The notes under the pieces were generated by a model. That model searched no databases. It worked only from the letters and a program-made list of their open reading frames with translations, and had not been told where the DNA came from. From contig JAGPNK010000013.1 in NCBI GenBank assembly GCA_020746835.1, positions 434,001 through 498,000 of the forward strand: 64,000 nt of DNA, read 5' to 3'. The DNA is from Stachybotrys elegans. Its lineage: Eukaryota; Ascomycota; Sordariomycetes; Hypocreales; Stachybotryaceae. How positions within the stretch are numbered: position 1 is the stretch's first letter; each line of letters begins with the position of its first letter. The position numbers were made by a program, and so were the translations under genes. Positions 13,801-23,539 of this stretch are shown one piece after another.

Positions 13801-14948
13801 CTGGATGTGAACTGAAGTCCCACCAGTGGAGGCTGTTGTAGCAAGCTCCCATTTCGGTAGTCCCCGCGGACTACGAAAGCAAACCCAATGATGTCGTTGC
13901 CCGAGAGGAAAGCACCGAAAGACTTGTTCTTCAGATATCGAGGGTTGTCCTTAAGAAAGTTCTTCCGCGCTTCCACCTCGAGACCATGGATTTTCTCAAG
14001 TCCCTGTCGTACTCCAAACAGAACAGTGGCGACTTTGCCGCGCCTTTCGTCACCCGTATCCATGCTTACTGGGAAAAGCCCCCTGAGTATATGGCTGCGT
14101 TTTTTTCCTTTCTTCTGGCCACGGGCGACAAGGATATCTTCACGCATGTCTGCGAGCATATCTTCGCGAAGGAGACGATACATGTTGTCGATGTGATTGG
14201 CTGCCCTGGCACTCGGATCCAGTGCCGAAATCTCAGCGGCTCGCCGGTAATATGGGCGAACAGTGGATGAGAACTCATCGCTGGTGGGATAGATGGATAC
14301 TTTTCTGAAATCTGCAAAGTCGTTGTCGTGCCTGCCTCCAGGGCCTTCCATATCCAGAGTCGCAGCACCAGACAGGAACTTGAGCTGCAAGGCTTTCTGG
14401 ACGCAATAACCCGTTTCGCGGACCTTTCGGCAGGAATGCTCGGTCAACGGTCTTTCGTTGAGGACGTTGTTGAGATCCTGAGCGAGGACATCCAGCTCCG
14501 GCCCCTGGTGCAAGACGACCTGCTGGCAGAGCCAGGCGAAAGTGGCTGTGTCTTCATCCCCGTCCAGAAATTCATTGTTGCGATAGAGCTTCAAGATAGG
14601 CTCCCAAGCTGTAGGAGGATCGACGACTGCAACAACAAGCTGCTGGAGCCAGGCTCCATCGCGCAGGGCTTTGGCATCAGAGGATGCAAGAAACCCAAGG
14701 AATGGGAAGATGTGCTTGCAGAGGAAGTCTGTACGGGAGCTGACCCGGACGCTTCGGCGAATGGCATCGAGGCCAGAGGGTCTTGTCATGATAAGCTCAA
14801 GGCATTTCTCGCCTGATTCTTGAGCTTGTGCAGCTTCAAGAAACAGTCCCGCATCATGGGTACTAGAGACGGTCCTTTTGCCAGCTGTAACAGCTCCAAA
14901 AAGTTTTTGCAGTCTTGCGACTCTCTCGTTATCAATAATGGAAGGCAT
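7852..14948 (-). CDS. Giant ZNFX1-like SF1 helicase fused to three CbxX-type AAA+ modules
   Basis: Three exons on the minus strand: 14948-13451, 13392-10912 and 10862-7852 (2329 codons). Both introns interrupt Walker A motifs (GPPG|TGKS; GNPGTG|KTT) and restore them exactly. Residues 1-480 resemble the ZNFX1 N-terminal region, including YRLLREDMLADMREDI. Residues about 490-1060 are a UPF1-like SF1 helicase: GPPGTGKS, DVVIVEEAGEI, GDHKQLRP, LVRQHRMHPEIS, TIDNYQGEESDIV, NVLISRARN. A Cys/His-rich NFX1-like segment follows (about 1065-1150), then coiled coil, then three CbxX/CfqX AAA+ modules with Walker A near 1320, 1600 and 1870 and Walker B FIDEAYQL, VIDEAYGL and LIDEAYRL. The C terminus has charged coiled-coil repeats and a final GRCPAGFSW...FRCAGGSH motif. 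Probably an RNA-dependent NTPase; biological role not known to me. It is divergent with the gene at 15440. Confidence 0.9.
8000..8262 (-). repeat. Internal coding repeat (charged coiled coil) near the C terminus of the giant protein
   Basis: Two related copies of a Glu/Arg-rich segment, each built around ERERAYQA(K/E)(V/L)KAR, then EEMR(S/R)R and a run of Glu/Lys, lie head to tail. The copies are imperfect (about 33-36 residues each). This points to an internal duplication that lengthened a coiled coil after the third AAA+ module. Confidence 0.65.
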
Positions 14949-15439
14949 ATTGCACAACTTTGAGGGATACGAGCAAGAGAATGGGTGGTGATGCGACCGG
15001 TTCACAGTCGTGCCATGGTGTTGTGAGAAGAGTAGAAAATCCGGGCTTCGATTCCAAGTACCGACCACAACTTATAAGAATTGAATAGACGAGCCTGCAA
15101 ACGAATTCAGGCAGCTATCGGGGATTTGTCGAGACAAAGATTTGTTGGTTGTTGCTGGTAGGCTGTGTCAATCATGCCGGAGGCCTACCACATATGCGGC
15201 CGCCCGCGCACCACTGCGGCCCAATCAACGCAGAGAAATGACTGGCTGTTGAGGTATGATTCAATCACGCAAGGCATTCATTCAAGCCAAATTCGTCTGC
15301 CCAAGGCATTCACTCGTTGGTTCGAGTTAGCCGGCCGGCTCTTCTCGTGTGGCTGCCTGCGGTACAAATAGACATCTGTCCGCGCCTGGCGCGCCGTATC
15401 TTGATTTGCCCCCATCAACCCACCACCAGTTTGCATCTC
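14949..15439. promoter_or_regulatory. Shared divergent promoter of the helicase-AAA / RG-protein pair
   Basis: 491 bp lie between the two start codons (ATG at 14948 on minus, ATG at 15440 on plus), so both genes must be driven from this segment. I see no clear TATA box. The region contains only short non-coding ORFs. The short head-to-head arrangement suggests co-expression, which is an inference. Confidence 0.55.
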
Positions 15440-17019
15440 ATGGCGTACGTGAACAGAGGCCGCGGAAATTGGAGGGGATCGGGCGACCTACCGCTGCGTT
15501 CCAGAGGCCCAGGCGGCTATGGCTACAGGAGAGGCAACTATATGGCTGCACGTCGCGAGCATGGTGTTGTGACGCCGTACACTGACGTTGGCGATCTCTT
15601 GGAATCCATCTCTCGGGAGGATTGCTCATCCACCGACCAGCAGGAACTCTCCATTACAGGAACTCAGCTGCTGGCTTCTTTCAATTGGATGAGTGACATC
15701 GGAGCCAATCCGTGCATCGCGGTTCCAGGTATGTTGCAAACGTATCGAGCGCAGATGGGTCAGTTCTGATAGTCCCAGGCATGCCACCGAAATGGGCGCC
15801 GTTGAATGAATCGCGGGAACTCGAGGAAGACAAGGGCATCTTTTACAGAGATCAGAACGCGGCCCATTTCCCAGGGCATCCTTTGGAACCCACAGTTGAA
15901 GCAGTGCAGCTGTTACATCCAAGCTATCCAGGCGATGCCCCAGCCGGAGGATACGAATTATTTGGCTGTGGAAGCACCTTGGGAAACCTCTATCGGTTTG
16001 TGAGCAACAACGGAAACGACGCCAAACAGTTTCGCGCACTTGTTGAAGTGATCGGTGGAACAGTTCACCTGATCCGACGCGAGAAGTCGCCCCTGGAGAC
16101 GATAGATGACGTGAAGGGGTTTGGCCATACCTTTCCAGACGCTTACACAACAATGCACAAGGCACTGAGCGACGCTTCCACCCACCAGCGGGTGATTGGG
16201 TATCGCTTCGCTGGTATTAATTGCCTTGTTCGATTCGAAGGAGACGGTTATCTACCGGAGGCGGAGGATCCTTACGAACACGCCTTGTCGGAGACTCTGG
16301 ATTCTCGCCCGACGCAACGTGTTGCTGAGGGTTCAACCGCAGACCGTGGCTCATCAGTAGGATCGAGCTCGAGCCAGGACTCGCTGGAGGACGCCTTTGC
16401 GGGCCTCTCGGTTTCCCCTCCCACAACAAGCCAGGCCCCTTTGCGAGTTGAATCCCGGGGTGTATTGGTGCCTCAGAATGCCATATTCGATTTGAAGACA
16501 CGATCCGAATGGCACAAGGCAAACCTAGGCAAGGTCCTGAGAGTGGAAATGCCACGCCTGTGGATTCGGCAGATCCCGAATCTTGTCCTTGCATTTCATG
16601 AGAAAGGGTGCGGCATCTTTAATGACATTCGAGTGCGCAATATACAAAAGGATTTGGATGAATGGGAGAAGGAGAATAAGAGCAACATCCGGCGCTTTGG
16701 CACTCTTCTCCAACGTGTGGTGTGCGCTGCGAGAGCTCGGAGTGATGGGAAGATGGAGGTCATCTTCAACGGGGGGGATCGCCTCGATTTTCGCAAGCAG
16801 AAGCCAGACGTAGCTCCTGCTTTATCCGATGCTGCCAGGATCAAGTGGGAGAAGTGGCTTCGAGGCGGGAGATATAGTCACAGCAAGGGAGAAGAAGAGC
16901 ATTTCGAAGGGTCTGAAGACGAGAGCTCTGAAGGCGATGGCAATGGCAATGGCGAGGAGGATGAGCCTGACTACACCGTCTGTGACCGAGAGTGCGGTTA
17001 CTGTGGCCGATGCAAGTAG
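15440..17019 (+). CDS. RG-rich protein of the fungal family database-labelled 'geranylgeranyl pyrophosphate synthetase'
   Basis: Two exons, 15440-15728 and 15779-17019 (509 codons; 50-nt GT-AG intron inside VPGMPPKWAP). The N terminus is RG/G-rich (VNRGRGNWRGSG, then SRGPGGYGYRRGNY), as in RNA-binding proteins. The core has the family block VPGMPPKW, FYRDQNAAHFPGHPLEP, FGCGSTLGNLYRF and GYGHTF-like GFGHTFPDAYTTM, then a second conserved C-terminal block. The end is acidic followed by a cysteine knuckle CDRECGYCGRC. As far as I recall, relatives carry the name geranylgeranyl pyrophosphate synthetase, but I find no DDxxD prenyl-diphosphate motif, so the name is probably wrong. Function unknown. 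Its divergent partner is the ZNFX1-like giant, which fits an RNA-related role. Confidence 0.85.
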
Positions 17020-17437
17020 AGTAAACGGGCTTTATTGTATTTGGATGAAGGTGTGAAGTCGACGAATACAGAGCTGAGTGGCCTCCGATCCGAAAGCTAC
17101 CTGTTTTTAGATTGCAAATGTGAATTGACAGACTTAGTAGTGCCATCCATGCCTTCCTGCATTGTCTCCTACTTGCCGAGTGTTCATGATTCCGATCGAG
17201 TCTGAGAGCGGGAGAGTGGGGTGTCACGTGCCAACCAAGCTACCCTGCCGCACGTGACCCCACTTCAGCTGTCGTGTCGCTGGCGCCTGATGTCGTCTGC
17301 ATGCATCATCAATAAGCTCCCCAGTATAGCGCAACTTGCCTCCAGCACATCACATCCATCACAACAACCCTATACATCCCGAGTCACTATATTATTCGGC
17401 AGATTGATTACACGCTCGTGGTAGCACCGCAGTCAGA
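17020..17437 (+). promoter_or_regulatory. RPT2 promoter region
   Basis: 418 bp upstream of RPT2, also holding the 3' end of the preceding gene. It carries two CACGTG palindromes (annotated separately) and a CATCA-rich leader. No ORF of note. Confidence 0.5.
17225..17256. promoter_or_regulatory. Pair of CACGTG (E-box) palindromes
   Basis: CACGTG occurs at 17225-17230 and again at 17251-17256, 26 bp apart and about 180-210 bp upstream of the RPT2 start codon. CACGTG is the core site of fungal bHLH factors (Cbf1-like). The repeat at a spacing close to helical phasing makes chance less likely, but binding is inference. Confidence 0.45.
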
Positions 17438-18954
17438 ATGGTAGGATTCACTCTTGCAACAAGCATGCATTTACTCATTACAATAGGGTCAAGGAGCCTC
17501 TGGCATGGGCGGTGATGGCCGCGATGACAAGGACAAAAAGGTACGAGGAGATCCGGGCTGGCATTTGGCAAAAGCTGACCCATCTACAGAAGGATAAGCC
17601 CAAGTACGAGCCTCCCCCTAGGCCTACGACCCGCGTCGGCCGCAAGAAGAGAAAGGCTGGCGGCACCAGCGCCGCTGCGAAGCTTCCCGCCGTTTACCCT
17701 ACGAGCCGATGCAAGCTTCGACTGCTCCGCATGCAGCGTATCCACGACCATCTGCTGCTCGAGGAAGAGTATGTCGAGAACCAGGAACGTCTCCGCAAGG
17801 CCAAGGCCGCCAAGGAAGGTCTGACATCTGGCCCCGACGCCGCCGATACCGACAGGCTGGCCGATGAGCGTGGCCGAGTAGACGACATGCGAGGAAGCCC
17901 AATGGGAGTAGGAACGCTGGAGGAGCTCATCGACGACGACCACGCCATCGTGAGCAGCACTACGGGCCCAGAGTACTATGTCAGCATCATGAGCTTTGTT
18001 GACAAGGACTTGCTGGAGCCCGGCGCCAGTGTGCTCCTCCACCACAAGAGCGTCAGCATCGTAGGTGTGCTGACGGATGACACGGATCCAATTGTCAGTG
18101 TCATGAAGCTTGACAAGGCGCCCACGGAGTCGTATGCGGATATCGGTGGTCTGGAGCAGCAGATCCAGGAAGTACGAGAGTCTGTGGAACTGCCACTTCT
18201 GCACCCAGAGTTGTACGAGGAGATGGGTATCAAGCCACCCAAGGGTGTCATCCTGTACGGTGCACCGGGTACTGGAAAAACGCTACTCGCCAAGGCCGTC
18301 GCCAACCAGACATCAGCCACGTTCCTGCGCATTGTGGGCAGTGAGCTGATCCAGAAGTATCTCGGTGACGGTCCAAGGCTGGTGCGCCAGCTCTTCCAGG
18401 TAGGCAGACTTTGCACCTCCCCCGTCTTTCACACGCTAATAGCTTAGGTTGCCGGTGAAAACGCCCCTTCAATCGTGTTCATCGATGAGATCGATGCCAT
18501 CGGTACAAAGCGATACGACTCCACCTCGGGAGGAGAGCGAGAAGTGCAGCGAACGATGCTGGAGCTTCTGAACCAGCTAGACGGATTCGACGACCGAGGA
18601 GACGTCAAGGTCATCATGGCCACCAACAAGATCGACACTCTGGACCCTGCGCTGATCCGTCCCGGACGTATCGACCGAAAGATTCTCTTCGAGAACCCGG
18701 ACCAGAACACGAAGCGCAAGATCTTTACGCTTCACACGTCCAAGATGAACCTCAACGACGACGTGGATCTGGAGGAGTTTATTTCGCAGAAGGACGACCT
18801 GTCTGGTGCTGACATCAAGGCCATCTGCTCCGAGGCGGGTATGATGGCACTCCGCGAGCGCAGAATGCGGGTGCAGATGACGGACTTTAGGTCGGCGAGG
18901 GAGCGGGTGCTACGCACCAAGCAGGAGGGTGAGCCGGAGGGTCTGTACTTGTAA
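17438..18954 (+). CDS. RPT2: 26S proteasome regulatory subunit 4 (AAA ATPase Rpt2)
   Basis: Four exons: 17438-17440 (the ATG alone), 17487-17540, 17590-18399 and 18448-18954, giving 457 codons. The spliced start reads M-G-Q-G-A-S-G, matching the N-myristoylated MGQ start of Rpt2, which validates the unusual first exon. The Lys-rich linker, coiled coil ([22 protein letters not shown]) and OB domain precede the AAA+ ATPase: Walker A GAPGTGKT near 243, Walker B IVFIDEID near 300, and arginine fingers in [12 protein letters not shown]. The C terminus ends GLYL, the HbYX-type tail that docks in the 20S alpha ring. It unfolds substrates and opens the gate. Very secure. Confidence 0.97.
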
Positions 18955-19153
18955 TTCTAGCCGGAGAGGATGGAATAGAACGGAACATGGTATGGCACGC
19001 CGGACAAGTACAATTGCATGATGAATTACATTATCGTAGCCTCGTATAGTGATATGATTCCGTACACGCTCGAAAGTTGACATTTGACACGCTCATTGCT
19101 CCGTACACTCGACATGGGCGTATGAGCCCTTCTAATCTCCGACCCTATGCTGC

Positions 19154-19679
19154 TCAATTGCGGTCCTCGATCTTGAGGACAGGAGTCGGCTTCTTGGCCG
19201 CCTCGCCGTCCGCACCTGCGCCTGCGCCTGCGCCAGATAGACGTTCGTAGAGCCACCTAGCGACGACAAAGCCGCCCACGGCCCAAGCCCATGCAAGGAC
19301 GGCGACCGAGGCCGTCAGCAGCAGCGAGGGGACGAGGACCATGAAGGCGACGCCAATCCAGAAGAGGGAGAAGACGAGCGCGGCGCCCAGCGCAAAGGCG
19401 ACGGTCGAGGCGGCGAAGCTGGCGAAGAGCAGGAGAGGCAGCAGCGCAAAGAGGAGCTGCGTGGCGAGGAAAGACTAGGGGATTCTTGTGAGTGTTGCAT
19501 AGAGAAGGGGGGGGGGCAGGATAGGGGCGTACGAAGAGCACGGGGCGGGATTGGGCAAAGGAGCACGTCGAGTCGTAGGCTTGCTGTCGCGATGCGGGCG
19601 GCATGATGCGATCGAGCGACGACTGGGCATATGCAATGACGCCGGTATCGGCGGGTGCGGATGCTGTATCAGCAGCCAT
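19154..19679 (-). CDS. Small multi-span membrane protein, promethin/LDAF1-like
   Basis: Two exons on the minus strand, 19679-19533 and 19474-19154 (155 codons; GT-AG intron with acceptor CCCTAG). The N-terminal 45 residues are hydrophilic (VIAYAQSSLDRIMPPASRQQ). Then come closely spaced hydrophobic hairpins rich in Leu/Ala/Phe (LLFALLPLLLFASF; ALVFSLFWIGVAFMVLVPSL; AVLAWAWAVGGFVVARWLY) and a short charged tail. This layout resembles promethin/LDAF1-family proteins, which act with seipin in lipid-droplet assembly at the ER. That match is from pattern only and is tentative; a generic small ER membrane protein is the alternative. Confidence 0.6.
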
Positions 19680-20630
19680 GATGGAATATGCTGGATTGTG
19701 CAATACGTCAATGGGTAGATGGGGAGTGAATGGATGGATGGTTGTTTTGGCATGAATTACAGCGATTGATTGCCGTTGCATGGGAAGGTAGGCGCCGGTT
19801 TCCACGTAAGCTAAGACAACCAAGTCCAGTGACGCAACAACGACCTCTTCGCCCAAACACCAACGCCACGAATAAAAAAAGAAGGACCTGCCACAACGAA
19901 ATGGATTGAAATTGGAGAAGGATACGAAATGCATCGCTGACCACCAATCTCTCTCTCCCTCGCTTTTCCAACCCCGCCTAGCCTCACGGCCCTATCCTCG
20001 GCGCCGCCTCGCGCGAGGTCGCCCACCGTGCCGCATGGCATGAGTTCGGGGAGCGGCGCATCTCGCACAACGCCCACAAGCGGCAAAGCGCGATCGCGGC
20101 AAAGGAGTGAGGGAGGGAGCGATATATTGATGAAAGGAGAGATTGGGAACAGATTTCAAACCCCCCTTGTCAAGCATGATATGGGGGGGAGGGCGTTGCC
20201 GCGGTCGGTGCGTCGCCCCTTCGCGCTTTCGGGTCTTCGGGGAGCCAGTCTCACGCACCGGCCAGCACACACACACACACTACACACACTACACCACACA
20301 CCCCGTGACAGCAGGGCAGTACATGGGGGAAGACAATTGGAAGAAAGAAAGGAGTGGGCTTGCCGCATTTCGAATAAGGCGTGATCATGCTCCGAGAAGC
20401 GAGCGAGCCACATGGCAAGCAGGGGTCCTTGCATCCATCCCGTTGTGATGGTGGTGGTGATATAAGATTTACATGCAGCCGCCCTACGGACAATCACCTC
20501 TTCTCTTGACGAGCCAGGCCAAGAGGATCCGGGAGAATCCACGGTGTAGAAGCTCCATCAATCGCAACATCACAGCCCTCACCCCTCCCTCTCTTGTTGT
20601 TCCTTTCTTTCCTCGCAGCTTCTTCCCACC
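19680..20630. promoter_or_regulatory. Divergent promoter with a CA-rich simple repeat
   Basis: 951 bp between the promethin-like gene (leftward) and the SYLF gene (rightward). A (CA)n-type stretch lies at 20266-20301. The 60 bp before the ATG at 20631 are CT-rich (CTCTTGTTGTTCC), a usual fungal leader. No supported ORF. Confidence 0.5.
20266..20301. repeat. (CA)n microsatellite, interrupted
   Basis: Run of AC dinucleotides followed by TACACACAC/TACACCACACAC variants. Simple repeat in the intergenic region. Confidence 0.85.
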
Positions 20631-21503
20631 ATGGTCTCCTCACCCTCTTCGCCTCCTCGGCCCTCCCTCCTCAGAGCCGCCAACCTCATCAGCACAAAGG
20701 GCTTCTGGCCAACCGACATGGCCCGTGACTGCGCAAAGGCCGCCCGCATATTGCACAGCTTCTCCTCCGGCTCCTCCTGCCTCGTCACCATCCCCCCCTC
20801 CGTCCTGCGCCGCTGCGCCGGCTTGGCCATTTTCAACCTCCTCCGCCCGGGTGCCTTCCACGGCTCCTCTCTCGCCGCCGGCTCCGGTATCCTCATCGCC
20901 CGCAGCCCCGATGGCCTATCCTGGTCCGCCCCATCCAGCTTCGTCGTCTCCACCATCGGCGCCGGCTTCCTCCTCGGCCTCGATGTCTACGATTGTGTCT
21001 GCGTCTTCCATACCCCCGAGCAGCTCGCTGCCTTCGCCAACTCGCATGTCTCGCTACCCGATGGGGTTCATATTATGACTGGCCCCGTCAGTAACGCCGC
21101 GACTGTCGAGACTGGTCGTGGAGATGATCCACCTGTGTGGAGCTACATCAAGAGCCGCGGCCTTCGGGCTGATATTCAGATTGATGGCACTGTCGTCGTC
21201 AGCAGGTCTGATGCCAATGCCGCCTTTTACCGAAACTCGAACATTAGTCCCGAGCAGATTCTGTCTGGCCACGTTTCTTGGCCTGCTGAAGCCAGGCCGC
21301 TGCTCGAGGTGCTTCGTGTTATCGATGGATCCCCCGATATAAACAAGGCTATTCTCCAAGAAGTCGCCCGCCAACCTTCGCCGGGAGATGTCGTTTTAGG
21401 TAAACGACCTATGTTGATAAGGGCAAGCCCGTACACGGACGGCGATAGCGACTCCGAGGACTCCATCGTCGGTGAAGATTATATACTGGCAAGGGCTGCA
21501 TGA
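20631..21503 (+). CDS. Ysc84/SH3YL1-type SYLF-domain protein
   Basis: Single exon, 290 codons. The SYLF (DUF500) domain is recognised by the DMARDCAKAARILHSF start, then IPPSVLRRCAGLAIF and the small-residue-rich GSGILIARSPDGLSWSAPSS and GAGFLLGLDVYDCVCVF. SYLF domains bind phosphoinositides and, in yeast Ysc84/Lsb proteins, bundle actin at endocytic sites. No C-terminal SH3 domain is present. The last about 60 residues are acidic and Ser-rich (DGDSDSEDSIVGED). Similar SH3-less SYLF proteins are common in ascomycetes. Lipid and actin binding is inferred from family. Start chosen at the ATG after the pyrimidine-rich leader. Confidence 0.9.
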   Translation: MVSSPSSPPRPSLLRAANLISTKGFWPTDMARDCAKAARILHSFSSGSSCLVTIPPSVLRRCAGLAIFNLLRPGAFHGSSLAAGSGILIARSPDGLSWSAPSSFVVSTIGAGFLLGLDVYDCVCVFHTPEQLAAFANSHVSLPDGVHIMTGPVSNAATVETGRGDDPPVWSYIKSRGLRADIQIDGTVVVSRSDANAAFYRNSNISPEQILSGHVSWPAEARPLLEVLRVIDGSPDINKAILQEVARQPSPGDVVLGKRPMLIRASPYTDGDSDSEDSIVGEDYILARAA

Positions 21504-21775
21504 TTGTGTTGCGGCCCTCACGGAAAGGGGTTCATGGTAACAATAGATGTCATGATGGATACATGGAAAGGCGCACGGTATGGCAATGGATTATCACATG
21601 GAAACCGGCCGGGAACTTATTAGAGGGTGTTGCCATAAGTCATAATTACTATGTAATATCTCTATCCATGCTGTGCTCGCTCACGTTGTGAGCAGGTGTA
21701 GGAGACCGGGTGACGATGTGATCCCGCCGCGCTAGACTACGGCAATCCCATTCAACTTGTCTTGTCGCTTCGGTT

Positions 21776-22915
21776 TCATGCAGGAAGTCCTCCAGTTGGG
21801 GGCGAAAGTCCTCCGATCGGAGAAGCACGTCCAATATCACCAGCAGCCCCAATGGCCTCCTTGGTAGCGTCGTCCACAGTGTTTCCCAGCAGAGGTACGT
21901 CGGGGGCCCCCCATCCCGCAGCGTGTGTGAATGTGCCACGCTTGTTGTCCAGCCCAAGCCCAAGGACATCGTTGTAAGGGAAAGGCTTCATCTTCTCCAA
22001 GGGAAGATGGTTGTAGCGCCAATCCCAGATGGCCGCGTAGCTTGATCGGTAGGCGGCAAAGGCTATGAAGGTACCAATCAGGATGCCGGTGATGATGTCT
22101 GACCAGTGGTGCGAGTGATCGACAGTGATGATGCCATTCATGTAAAGCGCCGCAAGCATGGGAAGCAGGGTCACGAAGAGCCTCCAAAACGAAGGTCGGT
22201 GGTCCGCCAATACCTTGAGCTTCGCGTTCATCCACAGTGTGAGATACACGAAGCCAGAGAAAGCGGCAGTGGCGTGACCACTGGGCCAGCTGGTCAAGGC
22301 CCAGTTGGCATGCTCCCCGCTGCAGACATTGGTTGTGAAGAAGTCCACGCCAAACTCGGGAAGATAGCCTTCCTGTACCAAGTACGACGGGCCAGGGTTG
22401 GGCACAGGCTTGCAGGCATTGAGGAAGCTGGGCCGCAGACCTCCAACGAGCTGCTTGAGAAGGACATGGAAGAAGGTGCTGATGAGCATGGACCAGAGCG
22501 TTCCCTCGACGGCAGTGAAGAGATCCAGAAAAGATCTGATGCGAATCTGGCCGATGAGGTAAACGAGAATGGGAACGCCGCAGCAGATGAAACCAGATGC
22601 CAGAGGCGATATCAGCGAGTTTCTGTCAGGCCATAGATATTCGAGAGGGGCGCGAAGCCCGCCGTCGTTGAAGATCATGGGGATGTAGTGGTGCGAGGGG
22701 ACGGGCACCTCGTACAAGATCTAGAGTGTCAAGTCAGCTACGACGGATCGGTCTGGAGGCGGGCAGCTTACAATCAAGGTCAGGCCACCCACTAATGCGG
22801 AACAGAGTATGTCGACGCCATGGATCCTGATGGCTTCCTTGCTCGACTCCCTGAGCGCGCGGAGCCGGTTTGACAAGGCTTGGACTAGAGCCGACATCCA
22901 TCCGAGTTCGGCCAT
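21776..22915 (-). CDS. PAP2-superfamily lipid phosphatase (diacylglycerol pyrophosphate phosphatase-like)
   Basis: Two exons on the minus strand, 22915-22772 and 22720-21776 (362 codons; intron donor GTAAGC, acceptor CTCTAG). It has six probable membrane segments. The phosphatase motifs are KQLVGGLRP (about 139-147, C1), SWPSGHATAAFSG (about 193, C2) and VDHSHHWSDIITG (about 250, C3, where the usual Arg position is changed but His and Asp are kept). These enzymes remove phosphate from DGPP, PA or LPA on vacuolar or ER membranes. The Pro/Gly-rich C terminus is unremarkable. Family secure, substrate inferred. Confidence 0.93.
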
Positions 22916-23539
22916 GGTGATGGAGCAAGTCGAAGAATAATAGAGAGTAATGAGCAGCAGCGAGCAATGAACTTCTGTTGGTTGCGTTTCGTCGGGCGGT
23001 GATTATGTTGGTGAGAGGAAGAAAAATAGCAAAAGCGAGAAGCGGGCAGTGAAGAACGAAGTGGTAAGTACTCGCTGTGCCAGGAGCTGCTGCCTCAACT
23101 CAGGGATGGCGGCATCATTCGCTTGCCTGAATGTCGAGGAAAGTCAGTCACGGTTGAAACCTGGATGCAATCGACACCAAAACAGAATCCGATCCTCCCT
23201 TTCTGGGCAGCAACAATATTCAACTTCCCAAGCAATCATAAATAAGCGAGACAAAGTAGATGGTGATCCTTCCAACCTTGATATAACCTGCCTCCCATAT
23301 ACCATACTCCCATGATAAGGGCACCATCCTCATCCACTCCCCCTTCCGCGCCTTTGAAACTTTTCGAACCTTTCGAACCTTTCCAGCATTCCTGCACGAC
23401 GGGTATATCCTGAGCCAGGTCAACTTCAAGCCAAGACCTTGGGGCGAAGCGGCCCCTGGTCGTCCAAACAAGTCATAAATTCATCAGTCAGAGGCACATT
23501 GATAAGAAAATCCCACTCCCCTTGTTGAGCCCCTCGGCC
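22916..23539. other. Intergenic, 5' of the PAP2 gene / 3' of the zinc-cluster-like gene
   Basis: 624 bp with no supported ORF. It should contain the PAP2 promoter and the downstream UTR of the neighbour. A short direct repeat of CTTTCGAAC-like units is present near 23350-23385. Confidence 0.4.
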
